DNA from: Shewanella pealeana ATCC 700345
Lineage (GTDB): Bacteria > Pseudomonadota > Gammaproteobacteria > Enterobacterales > Shewanellaceae
Length of the DNA: 64,000 nucleotides
Direction of reading: 5' to 3'
Assembly: GCF_000018285.1 (NCBI RefSeq)
Contig: NC_009901.1
Coordinates: 1,363,001-1,427,000 of the forward strand
Shown: positions 37,666-47,765 of the stretch, piece by piece
Position numbering within the stretch: position 1 is the first letter of the stretch
Layout: each line of letters starts with the position of its first letter
Program-made: the position numbers and the translations under genes
Notes under the pieces: model-generated
The model's input: the letters and a program-made list of their open reading frames with translations, nothing else
What the model was told of the DNA's origin: nothing
Database searches by the model: none

Positions 37666-38103
37666 GAGTGATTACTTAAACAGCCAAAGTTGGGATTATT
37701 CTAGATAAAAATCCAAGCCAGTAGGGTAAAGCAATGTAAAGTAAAGAAAATTAGCATCTGATAATTTACAATTGTCGATCTTATTTTTATCGAATTTTAC
37801 ACTTTGAGTGCTTTTGTGAACATTCTGCTATCAATGTTTGCGCTCGTGTAGTGAGAAGATGGATCAGTTAGACAAAAATAGGCATTGAGCTTGTGGTTAA
37901 ACCTAGCTAGATGTTAAAGGCTAAATATTAATTGCTAGATATTATTAGCTAGTTAATAGAGAGTCAGTTACTAAGGGCCTCTAAATAAGGACCGCTAAAT
38001 AAGAACCACTAAATAAGAGTCTGCCGGGTTTGCTGGCTGACTGCGACTCGATGCTATAATAAGTTCTTATTAATAGGCTCTTATTAATAGCCTCTATGCA
38101 GAT
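37666..38103. other. Intergenic region with 14-bp tandem repeats
   Basis: CTAAATAAGGACCG, CTAAATAAGAACCA and CTAAATAAGAGTCT follow one another at 37981-38022. An inverted-type pair (TTCTTATTAATAGG, CTCTTATTAATAGC) lies at 38064-38091. The rest is AT-rich and should include the promoter of the second RND pair. No gene is seen. Confidence 0.6.
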
Positions 38104-39186
38104 TTATAATGCTTCACGTTCGCCATTAAAAAGACCACGAATAAGTTTATTGTTTTCAATCAGTAGTAACTCTCCCTGTTCACCAAGCTTTATGCTGCTG
38201 TCGATTGCGATGAGCTTATTATCAAACAGGCCTAAAACCTGCTTTTGTGAGGTGTGGCCGACGGTGATGTGTTTGACGTCAAAATAGGCGAGAATTTTAT
38301 CGAGCTCAGCTTCGCTAAAGGCATCTGAAAAATAGCCGCGATACCAAGTCGGGCCGTTACCGTAAAACAGGAAGCTTAATAGCTCGTCCTTTTTTAGCTC
38401 GGCCTTAGGTCTGCCAATATTAGCGCGAAATAGCCGGTTAGCCTCTGCGATAGTTAACTGACGCTCTAGCCACTCACTGCTTATACCGCCGTGCATATAT
38501 AGCACATCATTAACCTTAACTAAGGTGTTCTTGCTTCTTAGCCACTGACCAATCTCAGTGTCTTCACCATAGAGGGCGTCATTACTTCTATCGAGTAATT
38601 TACTGGCTAAGTCATAACGTTCATGCACATACCTTAAGTCACCACCGAGTACCATCTGTTCATGGTTGCCCATGAGTAGATGTACCATACCGCCTGCGGC
38701 TTTGGCTTGTCTGTCTAGCTGATACATAAACCACAGCACTTCGTTTATCTGATCGCCGCGGTCAAACATGTCGCCAGTCATCACCATATGCCCATCACCA
38801 AAGGCCCAGTTGTTATCGGCATTTATAATATCTTGGTTCTTAAGTAGGGTGAGCAGCACGTCAAACTGGCCGTGGACATCACTTAGGGCGACGACTTTTT
38901 TTACCTCTGTATAGCTGTCTGGCATCACCTGTTTAACGTCATCTGTGAGGATTGGCTCTGGCAAGTTGCCACAGTTTTCTGGTCGTTTAAGCGAGTGCTC
39001 ACTAACTTGAGAGCTTGTCAGTTTACTATTACAGATCCAATAAGCAGTTTGTTGGGGGGAGCTTTCAACTGCGCTCTTGTCTTGAATAACATAGGGGCCA
39101 TCAAACGAATAGTTGCTAGCTTCATTAGCACTAAGCTGGCTTGATAGGCCTGTTAGTACTGCGGCGTAGAGTAGGGCTTTAAACAT
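38104..39186 (-). CDS. Shewanella-like PPP-family metallophosphatase
   Basis: Exported metallophosphoesterase of 360 residues with a signal peptide (1 to about 20). The complete PPP signature set is present: SDVHGQ, GDMFDRG, GNHEQM, HGG and VGHT. This matches the Shewanella-like (Shelph) phosphatases, whose founding member is a cold-active Shewanella enzyme with tyrosine phosphatase activity in vitro. Two di-metal centres (Fe/Zn or Mn) are expected. Physiological substrates are unknown. It lies 88 bases downstream of the acyltransferase gene on the same strand and could share its transcript. Confidence 0.92.
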   Translation of the reverse strand: MFKALLYAAVLTGLSSQLSANEASNYSFDGPYVIQDKSAVESSPQQTAYWICNSKLTSSQVSEHSLKRPENCGNLPEPILTDDVKQVMPDSYTEVKKVVALSDVHGQFDVLLTLLKNQDIINADNNWAFGDGHMVMTGDMFDRGDQINEVLWFMYQLDRQAKAAGGMVHLLMGNHEQMVLGGDLRYVHERYDLASKLLDRSNDALYGEDTEIGQWLRSKNTLVKVNDVLYMHGGISSEWLERQLTIAEANRLFRANIGRPKAELKKDELLSFLFYGNGPTWYRGYFSDAFSEAELDKILAYFDVKHITVGHTSQKQVLGLFDNKLIAIDSSIKLGEQGELLLIENNKLIRGLFNGEREAL

Positions 39187-39274
39187 AATCTTTAGTTTCT
39201 TATTAATCGTTATTATTGAGAGTTCTAGCTCTAGTGCTAGTCTATCTTTAGATTTAATTGGTTAATGCCTTGCT

Positions 39275-40432
39275 TTACCAACCAATCAGATAGCGGCTAC
39301 GTTTACTTAGCATCTTCTTTATCATTACCGCGATTACGTAAGAGATAGCCACCACTACTAAGGTGACGATTAGTGTAGTGAAGATATTGCCTTTACCGGC
39401 TAGACCCAATAGATCCGGGCTATCATAGATCATCCACCAAGGGGTCGTGATCCAAGGGTGAATAAAGTAGATGGCAAAGCTGACCTCGGCCAGTTTTTGC
39501 AGAGGCGCTATCGAGATATGCTCAAACTTATTTAAAATCGCCAATATGACTAAGGTCAGTAATATCTTTTGCGGTAGCATCAAGTCAGGCACAGTCATCT
39601 CAAACGGTGCCTTATTGAGTACGCCTGCACCAAAATATTCGGCTTGAATCAGTGCCAAGGCAACACCCACAAAAAACATTGGGATCCAATATTTATCGAT
39701 AAACGGAAACAGTTTATCGCGGTGAGCCGATCCCCAAACGCCTAAAAGATAGACTGGTAAGAAATAGACTAAAGATTGGATAGCATTGAGGTTTGAAATC
39801 GGTCTATGCACCATGATGGCAATTAATAACAATGGAATGGCGTAGTAGAGTATTTGCTGCTTTTTAATGAGGTACATGACCCAAGGTGACAAGGCAAACA
39901 GCATCATGCCCATGGGAATATACCAATATGCGGTAAGCGTACGGCCGGTGATCACATACCAGCTCGCGGCCTGTGCGGGAGCCGTGATATTGGCAAGCGC
40001 TTGATGCATCATAGGATCCGTACCGACGGTCAGGTGCCAGACAATCCAAGGTAGGGAAAGAAGCAGATAGGGCAAAAACACAAATTTGGTTTTACTCTTC
40101 ATGTATTTCTTGTAATCCCAGCGATGATAAAACACATGGTGGAACAGAAAGCCTGAGATAAATACAAAAAATACCGTGCCATTCATCATCAAATTAAACC
40201 AAGCCTTGTCGGCAAAGGTTTCTATCTCCCAGCCTGCAGGTCGGTAGCAGTGGGCCATGACGATAAAGATAATCGCGATGCCACGAAAGTGGTTGATGCT
40301 GTTTAAGAAGCCGGTAGATTTTTTCTGCTGGGCTTGAGTTGTTGTGGCTGCCGCCGCTGTTTGTATCTCACTCGACGAGGCATCACTTACGGAACTGTGA
40401 TTCACCTGAGAGGGGCTCGCTTTATCGTCCAT
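39275..40432 (-). CDS. Acyltransferase 3 family membrane protein
   Basis: Inner-membrane acyltransferase of about ten helices, 385 residues, of the family that O-acetylates surface polysaccharides and similar acceptors. The core begins at about residue 45 with INHFRGIAIIFIVMAHC, containing the catalytic-type histidine, after a Ser/Thr/Ala-rich, low-complexity N-terminal tail that is probably cytoplasmic and disordered. The C-terminus FAIYFIHPWI is also typical. Acceptor unknown; no glycan biosynthesis genes are adjacent. Confidence 0.9.
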   Translation of the reverse strand: MDDKASPSQVNHSSVSDASSSEIQTAAAATTTQAQQKKSTGFLNSINHFRGIAIIFIVMAHCYRPAGWEIETFADKAWFNLMMNGTVFFVFISGFLFHHVFYHRWDYKKYMKSKTKFVFLPYLLLSLPWIVWHLTVGTDPMMHQALANITAPAQAASWYVITGRTLTAYWYIPMGMMLFALSPWVMYLIKKQQILYYAIPLLLIAIMVHRPISNLNAIQSLVYFLPVYLLGVWGSAHRDKLFPFIDKYWIPMFFVGVALALIQAEYFGAGVLNKAPFEMTVPDLMLPQKILLTLVILAILNKFEHISIAPLQKLAEVSFAIYFIHPWITTPWWMIYDSPDLLGLAGKGNIFTTLIVTLVVVAISYVIAVMIKKMLSKRSRYLIGW

Positions 40433-40643
40433 AGCTTTGTTGTCCGTTAGTCACTTTCAAATCTGTTGAAAGCGTTTTTATTATTGTTAGCGATAGCGTC
40501 ACGGTGTGATTGGCTAATTTATACCAAACGGCATTTTGGCATAATTATCAGCTCTTTTGTTATTGAAATGCGAAATATTTGTGTGATTTAGGGGCGGGAT
40601 TTTAGATCGCTCCCTGCAGATGTATGGCTTTTGAGGCAATAAA

Positions 40644-40668
40644 AAAGGAGGCCGAGGCCTCCTTTCTA
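40644..40668 (-). terminator. Terminator after ettA
   Basis: AAAGGAGGCC-GA-GGCCTCCTTT forms a 10-bp stem; the minus strand then reads TTTTATT. Confidence 0.9.
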
Positions 40669-40682
40669 TAGGTGTGATTAAT

Positions 40683-42350
40683 TTACTTAACCATACGCTT
40701 GTACTTTAAGCGATGTGGCTCAACTACATCGGTACCCATGGTCTCTTTCAGCCAAGTAGAGTATTCGGTGTAGTTACCTTCGTAGAAGTTAACTTTACCT
40801 TCGTCGCGATAATCTAAGATATGAGTCGCGATTCTATCTAGGAACCAACGGTCGTGTGAAATAACCATGGCACAACCAGGAAACTCTAATAGTGCTTCTT
40901 CTAGTGCGCGTAAGGTTTCAACGTCTAGGTCGTTAGTTGGTTCATCGAGTAACAGCACGTTGCCGCCTGCTTGCAGCAGCTTAGCCAAATGCACACGGTT
41001 ACGCTCACCACCCGATAGAGTGCCGATGATTTTTTGCTGATCGCCACCACGGAAGTTAAAGCGGCCAACATAGGCACGACTTGGAATTTCAGTGTTGTTG
41101 ATACGCATGATATCTTGGCCGTCAGAGATCTCTTGCCAAACCGTGTTCTTATCATTCATCGAATCACGGAACTGCTCGACAGAAGCAATCTGTACCGACT
41201 CACCCAGTTCTACTGTGCCGCTATCAGGCTGCTCAGCACCAGAGATCATCTTAAACAGGGTCGATTTACCCGCACCGTTAGCACCGATAATACCGACGAT
41301 GGCGCCCTTAGGCACAGAGAAGGTCAAGTCATCGATCAGTACGCGGTCGCCATAAGATTTGGTCAGGTTAGTGATTTCAATAACCTTGTCACCTAGGCGT
41401 GGCCCAGGTGGAATAAATAGCTCGTTAGTCTCGTTACGCTTTTGGTAGTCGTTGGTATTAAGCTCTTCGAAGCGAGCCATACGCGCCTTACCCTTAGATT
41501 GACGGCCTTTAGCACCTTGACGTACCCACTCCAATTCTTTGGCAATGGTTTTTTGGCGTGCGCTTTGAGTGGCTGACTCTTGGGTCAGACGCGCATCCTT
41601 TTGCTCAAGCCATGAAGAGTAGTTACCTTCCCATGGAATACCTTCACCACGGTCAAGTTCTAAGATCCAGCCTGCAGCGTTGTCGAGGAAGTATCTATCG
41701 TGGGTAATCGCCACAACAGTACCCGTGTACTCTTGTAAGAAGCGCTCTAACCAAGCTACAGATTCCGCATCCAAGTGGTTGGTTGGTTCGTCTAGTAATA
41801 GCATGTCAGGCTTTTCAAGTAGCAGACGACAAATCGCCACACGGCGACGCTCACCACCCGATAGAACTTCGATTTTTTCATCCCAATCAGGAAGACGTAA
41901 AGCGTTAGCCGCCCTGTCTAATACCACATCTAGGTTGTGGGCATCTTGAGACTGAATAATCGCTTCTAATTGACCCTGCTCTTTAGCTAGTGCGTCAAAA
42001 TCGGCATCTGGCTCGGCATAAAGTGCATAGACTTCATCTAAGCGTACCAGCGCGTTTTTCGCCTCGGCAACCGCTTCTTCTACCGCTTCGCGCACGGTTT
42101 GGTTTGGATCTAGTTTTGGTTCCTGTGGTAGGTAACCAATCTTAAGATCTTGCATTGGGCGCGCTTCACCCTCAATTTCAGTATCTAGACCCGCCATGAT
42201 GCGCAGCAGGGTAGATTTACCTGAACCGTTTAGACCTAAGACACCGATTTTAGCGCCAGGGAAAAAGCTTAATGAGATATCTTTAAGGATCTGCTTCTTT
42301 GGCGGGACAATCTTGCCCACTCTAAGCATGCTATATACAAACTGAGCCAT
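40683..42350 (-). CDS. ettA: Energy-dependent translational throttle protein EttA
   Basis: ABC-F ATPase that binds the ribosomal E site and gates entry into elongation according to the ATP/ADP state. 555 residues with no membrane domain. Two ABC cassettes are present (Walker A GLNGSGKST and GANGAGKST; signatures LSGGERRRV and LSGGERNRV), with the arm insertion and the P-site tRNA-interaction linker rich in basic residues (RQGAKGRQSKGKARMARFEEL begins it). The start ATG at 42350 has AGAGAAC upstream. Well conserved; single gene. Confidence 0.97.
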   Translation of the reverse strand: MAQFVYSMLRVGKIVPPKKQILKDISLSFFPGAKIGVLGLNGSGKSTLLRIMAGLDTEIEGEARPMQDLKIGYLPQEPKLDPNQTVREAVEEAVAEAKNALVRLDEVYALYAEPDADFDALAKEQGQLEAIIQSQDAHNLDVVLDRAANALRLPDWDEKIEVLSGGERRRVAICRLLLEKPDMLLLDEPTNHLDAESVAWLERFLQEYTGTVVAITHDRYFLDNAAGWILELDRGEGIPWEGNYSSWLEQKDARLTQESATQSARQKTIAKELEWVRQGAKGRQSKGKARMARFEELNTNDYQKRNETNELFIPPGPRLGDKVIEITNLTKSYGDRVLIDDLTFSVPKGAIVGIIGANGAGKSTLFKMISGAEQPDSGTVELGESVQIASVEQFRDSMNDKNTVWQEISDGQDIMRINNTEIPSRAYVGRFNFRGGDQQKIIGTLSGGERNRVHLAKLLQAGGNVLLLDEPTNDLDVETLRALEEALLEFPGCAMVISHDRWFLDRIATHILDYRDEGKVNFYEGNYTEYSTWLKETMGTDVVEPHRLKYKRMVK

Positions 42351-42627
42351 GTTAGTTCTCTTTGACTGTGTTTTTGAATCGGGAATGGGGGCAATTCTAC
42401 AAGATCCGTTGCAGAACTTAAATCTGAATTAGCACTGTTTAGCGCGAACATGTAGCCGAATTCTATCGAGTTCAAATGAGTCACTCTGTGTCCCGATTAA
42501 CCCGTTTTACGAAACTCACTCATCTAGAAATGCAAGTAATTTCATGTTGTAAATGCTGGGATTGTGATCGAATGCGCTGTAGAATACCGCGCAACCCTAT
42601 TACAAGACTTTACAGCTGGAGTGAGTA

Positions 42628-43884
42628 ATGCTGAAAAAAGATATGAATATCGCGGATTATGATCCACAACTATTTGCAGCAATTGAAGATGAAACGCGCC
42701 GTCAAGAAGAGCACATCGAACTTATTGCTTCAGAAAACTACTGTAGTCCTCGCGTAATCGAAGCACAAGGTACTCAGCTTACTAACAAGTATGCTGAAGG
42801 CTACCCAGGTAAGCGTTACTATGGTGGTTGTGAGCATGTAGATATTGTTGAAGAGTTAGCAATTTCTCGTGCTAAAGAACTATTTGGCGCGACTTATGCC
42901 AACGTTCAGCCACACTCAGGCTCTCAAGCTAACGCAGCCGTATTTATGGCACTACTTCAAGGCGGCGACACGGTTCTAGGTATGAGCCTAGCACACGGTG
43001 GTCACCTAACTCACGGCTCTCACGTGAGCTTTTCAGGCAAACTATACAACGCAGTTCAGTATGGTATCGACGAAACAACAGGCCAGATTGACTACGCCGA
43101 AGTTGAGCGTCTAGCCGTTGAGCACAAGCCAAAGATGATCATCGCAGGTTTCAGTGCCTACTCAGGTATCATCGACTGGGGTAAGTTCCGCGAAATCGCT
43201 GACAAAGTTGGCGCATACCTATTCGTTGATATGGCGCACGTTGCAGGTCTTGTTGCTGCAGGTATCTATCCAAACCCAATGCCACACGCGCACGTTGTAA
43301 CAACAACGACTCATAAGACGCTAGCTGGTCCACGTGGCGGTTTGATCCTTTCATCAATCAATGATGAAGATATCTACAAGAAGCTAAACTCTGCAGTATT
43401 TCCAGGCGGCCAAGGCGGTCCTTTGATGCACGTTATTGCTGCTAAAGCAGTTGCATTTAAAGAAGCCCTAGACCCAGAGTTCACGACTTATCAAGAGCAA
43501 GTAGTTGTTAACGCAAAGGCAATGGCTCGTACGTTTATCGAACGTGGCTATAATGTAGTTTCTGGTGGTACTGATAACCACCTATTCTTGCTTGATTTGA
43601 TCAGTAAAGACATCACAGGTAAAGATGCTGACGCGGCCCTAGGCAACGCTAACATCACAGTGAACAAGAACTCAGTACCGAACGATCCACGTTCACCATT
43701 TGTGACTTCAGGTCTACGTATCGGTTCTCCTGCAATCACGCGTCGTGGTTTTGGTGAGGAAGAGAGCGTGCAGTTAACTCACTGGATGTGTGATGTACTG
43801 GATGATATTTCAGATCTAGCCGTTAGCGAGCGCGTTAAAGGACAGGTTCTGGAATTGTGCGCTAAGTTCCCTGTTTACGGTTAA
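42628..43884 (+). CDS. glyA: Serine hydroxymethyltransferase
   Basis: PLP enzyme that interconverts serine and glycine with tetrahydrofolate, the main source of one-carbon units. 418 residues. The Schiff-base lysine lies in [14 protein letters not shown] (about residue 230). Other signatures are LIASENY and the [11 protein letters not shown] substrate loop. The ribosome site CTGGAGTGAG precedes the ATG. Codon choice is visibly biased (CTA, GGT, CAC, AAC), as expected for a highly expressed gene. Terminator at 43912. Confidence 0.98.
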   Translation: MLKKDMNIADYDPQLFAAIEDETRRQEEHIELIASENYCSPRVIEAQGTQLTNKYAEGYPGKRYYGGCEHVDIVEELAISRAKELFGATYANVQPHSGSQANAAVFMALLQGGDTVLGMSLAHGGHLTHGSHVSFSGKLYNAVQYGIDETTGQIDYAEVERLAVEHKPKMIIAGFSAYSGIIDWGKFREIADKVGAYLFVDMAHVAGLVAAGIYPNPMPHAHVVTTTTHKTLAGPRGGLILSSINDEDIYKKLNSAVFPGGQGGPLMHVIAAKAVAFKEALDPEFTTYQEQVVVNAKAMARTFIERGYNVVSGGTDNHLFLLDLISKDITGKDADAALGNANITVNKNSVPNDPRSPFVTSGLRIGSPAITRRGFGEEESVQLTHWMCDVLDDISDLAVSERVKGQVLELCAKFPVYG

Positions 43885-43911
43885 CCTTAAGCGTTAAATA
43901 AGTTAGACTCC

Positions 43912-43938
43912 AATGGCCGCATCTATGCGGCCATTTTT
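43912..43938 (+). terminator. Terminator after glyA
   Basis: AATGGCCGCA-TCTA-TGCGGCCATT followed by TTTG. Confidence 0.9.
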
Positions 43939-44070
43939 GTATGTAAAGAACATACTTTCTGAGTTTTTAAGTCGTACCAATCACATTTTAATATTTGTCA
44001 AAGGTGACATGATTAATAGGTTAGGTATAAATCCAGTGAGTCGTAACATTTTTTTCTAAACGGAGGCTAA

Positions 44071-44520
44071 ATGCATTGTCCATTTTGCAGCGCAACTGAC
44101 ACAAAAGTGATTGATTCGCGATTAGTCGCTGACGGCCATCAGGTGCGTCGACGTAGAGAGTGTGTTCAGTGCCACGAACGTTTTACCACTTTCGAAGGGG
44201 CCGAGCTTGTGATGCCTCGTGTGGTGAAACAAGATGGCAGTCGCCAGCCGTTCGATGAAGAGAAGCTGCGCGGCGGTATGTTAAGAGCCGTAGAGAAAAG
44301 ACCTGTCTCTATGGATCAAATTGAGCAGGCATTGACTAAGATTAAGTCGACTTTGCGCGCCACCGGTGAGCGTGAAGTGAAATCTGAAATGATTGGCAAC
44401 TTGATGATGGACCAATTAGTTAACCTAGATAAGGTTGCCTATATTCGTTTCGCGTCTGTTTATCGTGCCTTTGAAGATGTTTCAGAGTTTGGTGAAGCGA
44501 TCGCTAAACTGCAAAAATAA
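44071..44520 (+). CDS. nrdR: Transcriptional repressor NrdR
   Basis: Zinc-ribbon/ATP-cone repressor of ribonucleotide reductase genes that senses dATP/ATP. 149 residues. Four zinc cysteines lie in CPFCSATDT and CVQCHERF, and the ATP-cone spans about residues 46-136 ([19 protein letters not shown]). It sits upstream of ribD, the conserved nrdR-rib-nusB cluster. The start ATG at 44071 has ACGGAGG upstream. Confidence 0.97.
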   Translation: MHCPFCSATDTKVIDSRLVADGHQVRRRRECVQCHERFTTFEGAELVMPRVVKQDGSRQPFDEEKLRGGMLRAVEKRPVSMDQIEQALTKIKSTLRATGEREVKSEMIGNLMMDQLVNLDKVAYIRFASVYRAFEDVSEFGEAIAKLQK

Positions 44521-44588
44521 ACTACGCAACCGGGGCTAAGCGCTGCGCCTAGCCCTTCATCAATCGAACAATCGGAATTGCCGCCAAT

Positions 44589-45710
44589 ATGTGGTCTATC
44601 GAAGACAGTCAAATGATGAGCCTTGCCATTGAATTGGCACAAAAGGGCATGTACACCACTCGTCCAAATCCTAGCGTGGGGAGTGTTATCGTTAAAGACG
44701 GTGAGATCGTTGGTGAGGGCTACCATATTCGAGCCGGCGGTCCTCATGCGGAAGTTTACGCCTTGAATATGGCGGGCAGTGACGCTAAAGGCGCCACCGC
44801 CTACGTAACACTTGAACCTTGTAGCCATTACGGTCGTACGCCACCTTGCGCCAAGGCGTTAATCGAACACGGCGTCAGCCGAGTGGTTATTGCGGTGACC
44901 GACCCGAATCCTGAAGTCTCTGGCCGTGGTATTGCTATGTTGCGGGATGCGGGTATTCGAGTCGATGTTGGGCTGATGACCGAAGAAGCTAAGCAGGTCA
45001 ACCTAGGCTTTTTAAAGCGTATGGAAAAAGGCCTGCCTTGGGTGACAGTTAAACTTGCCGCCAGTCTCGATGGCAAAACGGCCTTGTCTAACGGCGTATC
45101 CAAGTGGATTACCGGCCCTGAAGCCCGCCGTGATGTACAGCGTCTTCGTGCTCGCCATTGCGCTTTAGTCACTGGCGTTGAAACCATACTTGCCGATGAC
45201 CCCAGTTTAAATGTGCGTCACAGTGAGTTAGGCTCACTTGCAAGTCAACTCGCCCCAGCCGAAATTCACCAGCCACTTAGGGTGGTATTAGACAGTCAGG
45301 CGCGTTTAGGTCATGAATTAAACCTGTTTAAAATCGACAGTCCGATTTTACTGGTGTCGACTCAAGCTTATCCCGAGAGCGTGCAGGCCGCATGGCCGCC
45401 TCATGTGCAGAGTCAGGTATTAGCGGCGGTTGATTCACGTATCGACTTAAATGCGTTATTAAGCCTACTGGGTGAGAGTTGTAACTCTGTGTTGGTTGAA
45501 GCTGGTGCGACGCTTGCGGGGGCCTTTGTTAATCAAGGGCTAGCCGATGAGATTGTACTGTATCAGGCGATGAAGATTTTAGGCTCGCAAGGGCGAAACC
45601 TGCTGACACTTGATGATTTTCAAGCCATGTCAGAGGTGCCAAAGATTAACCTAATCGATGAGCGCAAAGTGGGGCCAGACACCCGCTTAACGTTAAGAGT
45701 GAGTAATTAA
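44589..45710 (+). CDS. ribD: Bifunctional riboflavin deaminase-reductase RibD
   Basis: Performs steps 2 and 3 of riboflavin synthesis: deamination of the pyrimidine from GTP cyclohydrolase II and NADPH-dependent reduction of the ribosyl chain. 373 residues. The N-terminal deaminase has the zinc motif PHAEVYAL and PCSHYGRTPPC. The C-terminal reductase begins near residue 148 (VTVKLAASLDGKTAL). The gene is 68 bases after nrdR and three bases before ribE, in one operon. Confidence 0.97.
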   Translation: MWSIEDSQMMSLAIELAQKGMYTTRPNPSVGSVIVKDGEIVGEGYHIRAGGPHAEVYALNMAGSDAKGATAYVTLEPCSHYGRTPPCAKALIEHGVSRVVIAVTDPNPEVSGRGIAMLRDAGIRVDVGLMTEEAKQVNLGFLKRMEKGLPWVTVKLAASLDGKTALSNGVSKWITGPEARRDVQRLRARHCALVTGVETILADDPSLNVRHSELGSLASQLAPAEIHQPLRVVLDSQARLGHELNLFKIDSPILLVSTQAYPESVQAAWPPHVQSQVLAAVDSRIDLNALLSLLGESCNSVLVEAGATLAGAFVNQGLADEIVLYQAMKILGSQGRNLLTLDDFQAMSEVPKINLIDERKVGPDTRLTLRVSN

Positions 45711-45713
45711 TTT

Positions 45714-46379
45714 ATGTTTACTGGGATTATTGAATCAGTCGGACACCTACGAAAAGTTGAGCGTCGCGGCGATGATATTCGCTTAACGGTAGCCAGTGGT
45801 AAACTGGATCTGTCAGACGTAAAACTGGGTGACAGTATCGCCACCAATGGTGTGTGCCTAACAGTGGTTGAGCTGATGAGCGACGGTTATGTGGCAGATA
45901 TTTCTGCAGAAACTGTCACTTTGACGGGCTTCTCTCATTATCAAGTAGGAAAAGCCGTTAACCTTGAGAAGGCCGTGACCCCTACAACTCGTTTAGGCGG
46001 GCATATGGTCAGTGGTCACGTAGATGGTATCGCTCATGTGGATGATAGACAGTTTCGTGGCCAAGCCATCGAATTTTGGCTAAGCCCACCTGAGGAACTT
46101 GGCCGTTATATCGCCCATAAAGGTTCGATTACCATCGATGGTGTGAGTTTGACGGTTAATGAGGTGCAAGGTCATCGTTTTAGACTGACTATCGTGCCGC
46201 ACACCGCAGGCGAAACCACTTTAGTGAATCTGAAAGCCGGTGATAGCGTGAATATTGAAGTGGACTTGATTGCACGTCACTTAGAAAGGTTGATGAGCTA
46301 CGGCAGCCAAGAGCAAGACAGCGCTCCTAAGTCGGAAGTGACGATGGAACTGTTAGCTCGCTCAGGATTTTTACGATAA
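45714..46379 (+). CDS. ribE: Riboflavin synthase, alpha subunit
   Basis: Dismutates two 6,7-dimethyl-8-ribityllumazines to riboflavin. 221 residues built of two lumazine-binding barrels, each beginning with the family motif (MFTGIIESVG and, in the second half, HMVSGHVDGIA). Adjacent to ribD with a three-base gap. The ribBX gene follows after 137 bases. No FMN riboswitch structure was found in that gap. Confidence 0.97.
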   Translation: MFTGIIESVGHLRKVERRGDDIRLTVASGKLDLSDVKLGDSIATNGVCLTVVELMSDGYVADISAETVTLTGFSHYQVGKAVNLEKAVTPTTRLGGHMVSGHVDGIAHVDDRQFRGQAIEFWLSPPEELGRYIAHKGSITIDGVSLTVNEVQGHRFRLTIVPHTAGETTLVNLKAGDSVNIEVDLIARHLERLMSYGSQEQDSAPKSEVTMELLARSGFLR

Positions 46380-46516
46380 ACACTGGCTTAAGATTAGTTT
46401 GTCAGTAAAATTTGTCTTATATAAAGAATAGAATAATCATTACATTTACCGCTGATTTTCATCGTGTCTTTAACAGGCGCCCAGTGAGAATACAGTGAAA
46501 AAATAAAGGTCTGAAC

Positions 46517-47620
46517 ATGGCGTTACATAGTATAGAAGAGATCATTGAAGATATTCGTCTAGGTAAGATGGTCATCTTGATGGATGACGAAGACAGAGAA
46601 AATGAAGGCGATCTCATCATGGCAGCCGACATGGTGACGCCAGAAGCGATTAATTTCATGGCGACTTTTGGCCGTGGCCTGATTTGCCAGACATTGACCA
46701 AGGCTCGTTGTCAGCAACTTAGCCTGCCTTTGATGGTGACTAACAACAGCGCGCAATTCTCGACTAACTTCACCGTTTCAATTGAAGCGGCCGAGGGCGT
46801 AACTACCGGTATTTCGGCGCAAGACCGCGCGGTAACAGTATTAGCGGCGGTAGGTAAAGATGCTAAGCCATCAGATATTGTTCAACCAGGACATATCTTC
46901 CCATTGATGGCACAGGAAGGCGGCGTACTCATTCGCGCAGGCCACACCGAAGCTGGCTGTGATATTGCACGTCTTGCAGGCTTTGAGCCTTCATCGGTTA
47001 TCGTTGAAATCCTTAATGACGACGGTACCATGGCGCGTCGCCCAGATCTTGAAATCTTTGCACAGAAGCACGGTTTGAAGATGGGCACCATTGCCGACCT
47101 TATCGAATACCGTAATACCAAAGAAACCACAGTCATTCGTGAAGCCAAATGTAAACTGCCAACTCGTTTTGGTGAGTTTGAGATGCTGACTTACCGCGAT
47201 ACTATCGACAACCAGTTGCATTATGTGTTGGTTAAAGGCGAAGTTTCAGACAACACTTTAGTGCGTGTACACCTGCAAAATACCTTCAATGACTTATTGC
47301 ACTCAGAGCGCGATCAGCAACGCAGCTGGCCGCTAGAGAAAGCGATGAAGCGCATCAGCGAAGAGGGCGGTGTGTTGGTGTTACTGGGTCATCAGGAACA
47401 TAGCAGCGATATTCTCGCTAAAGTTAAAGCGTTTGAAGCCGAAGACAACGGCAGTACGCCAGCTGCAGCACCGTGGAAGGGGACTTCGCGCCAAGTAGGT
47501 GTTGGCTCGCAAATCTTAGCTGACGTAGGCGTGACATCTATGCGTCTATTGAGCTCGCCGAAGCGTTATCACTCTCTTTCAGGCTTCGGATTAGAAGTAA
47601 CTGAATATATTGCAGATTAA
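46517..47620 (+). CDS. ribBX: DHBP synthase fused to a degenerate GTP cyclohydrolase II domain (RibBX type)
   Basis: The N-terminal half (1 to about 205) is an intact 3,4-dihydroxy-2-butanone-4-phosphate synthase: [12 protein letters not shown] acidic loop, GLICQTLT and [13 protein letters not shown]. The C-terminal half aligns with GTP cyclohydrolase II in fold regions ([42 protein letters not shown]) but lacks the three zinc-binding cysteines (the RCDCG region reads RDQQRSW) and the catalytic arginine context. It therefore should supply DHBP only. Such RibBX proteins are known in Shewanella and other proteobacteria; a separate ribA is expected elsewhere. Confidence 0.93.
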   Translation: MALHSIEEIIEDIRLGKMVILMDDEDRENEGDLIMAADMVTPEAINFMATFGRGLICQTLTKARCQQLSLPLMVTNNSAQFSTNFTVSIEAAEGVTTGISAQDRAVTVLAAVGKDAKPSDIVQPGHIFPLMAQEGGVLIRAGHTEAGCDIARLAGFEPSSVIVEILNDDGTMARRPDLEIFAQKHGLKMGTIADLIEYRNTKETTVIREAKCKLPTRFGEFEMLTYRDTIDNQLHYVLVKGEVSDNTLVRVHLQNTFNDLLHSERDQQRSWPLEKAMKRISEEGGVLVLLGHQEHSSDILAKVKAFEAEDNGSTPAAAPWKGTSRQVGVGSQILADVGVTSMRLLSSPKRYHSLSGFGLEVTEYIAD

Positions 47621-47626
47621 ATTCCT

Positions 47627-47653
47627 GCCTCAGGTTGTTTTTCAGCCTGAGGC
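47627..47653 (+). terminator. Hairpin after ribBX
   Basis: GCCTCAGG at 47627-47634 pairs with CCTGAGGC at 47646-47653. The T run is in the loop and the tail is TTAAATT, so this may be an attenuator or mRNA-processing stem rather than a full terminator. Confidence 0.5.
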
Positions 47654-47765
47654 TTAAATTCACACTTTTCTTATTAATTGCATAGAGATCAGTAGGGAGT
47701 GCTGTGGTATCATACCGCCTCTTCCGTCCCTATGTAGGGTAATTAAGCTAATTTAGGTAAGATAA

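Noticed and set aside
46380..46516. FMN riboswitch upstream of ribBX
   Set aside because: The conserved FMN-element blocks are not present in the gap; only AT-rich leader is seen.
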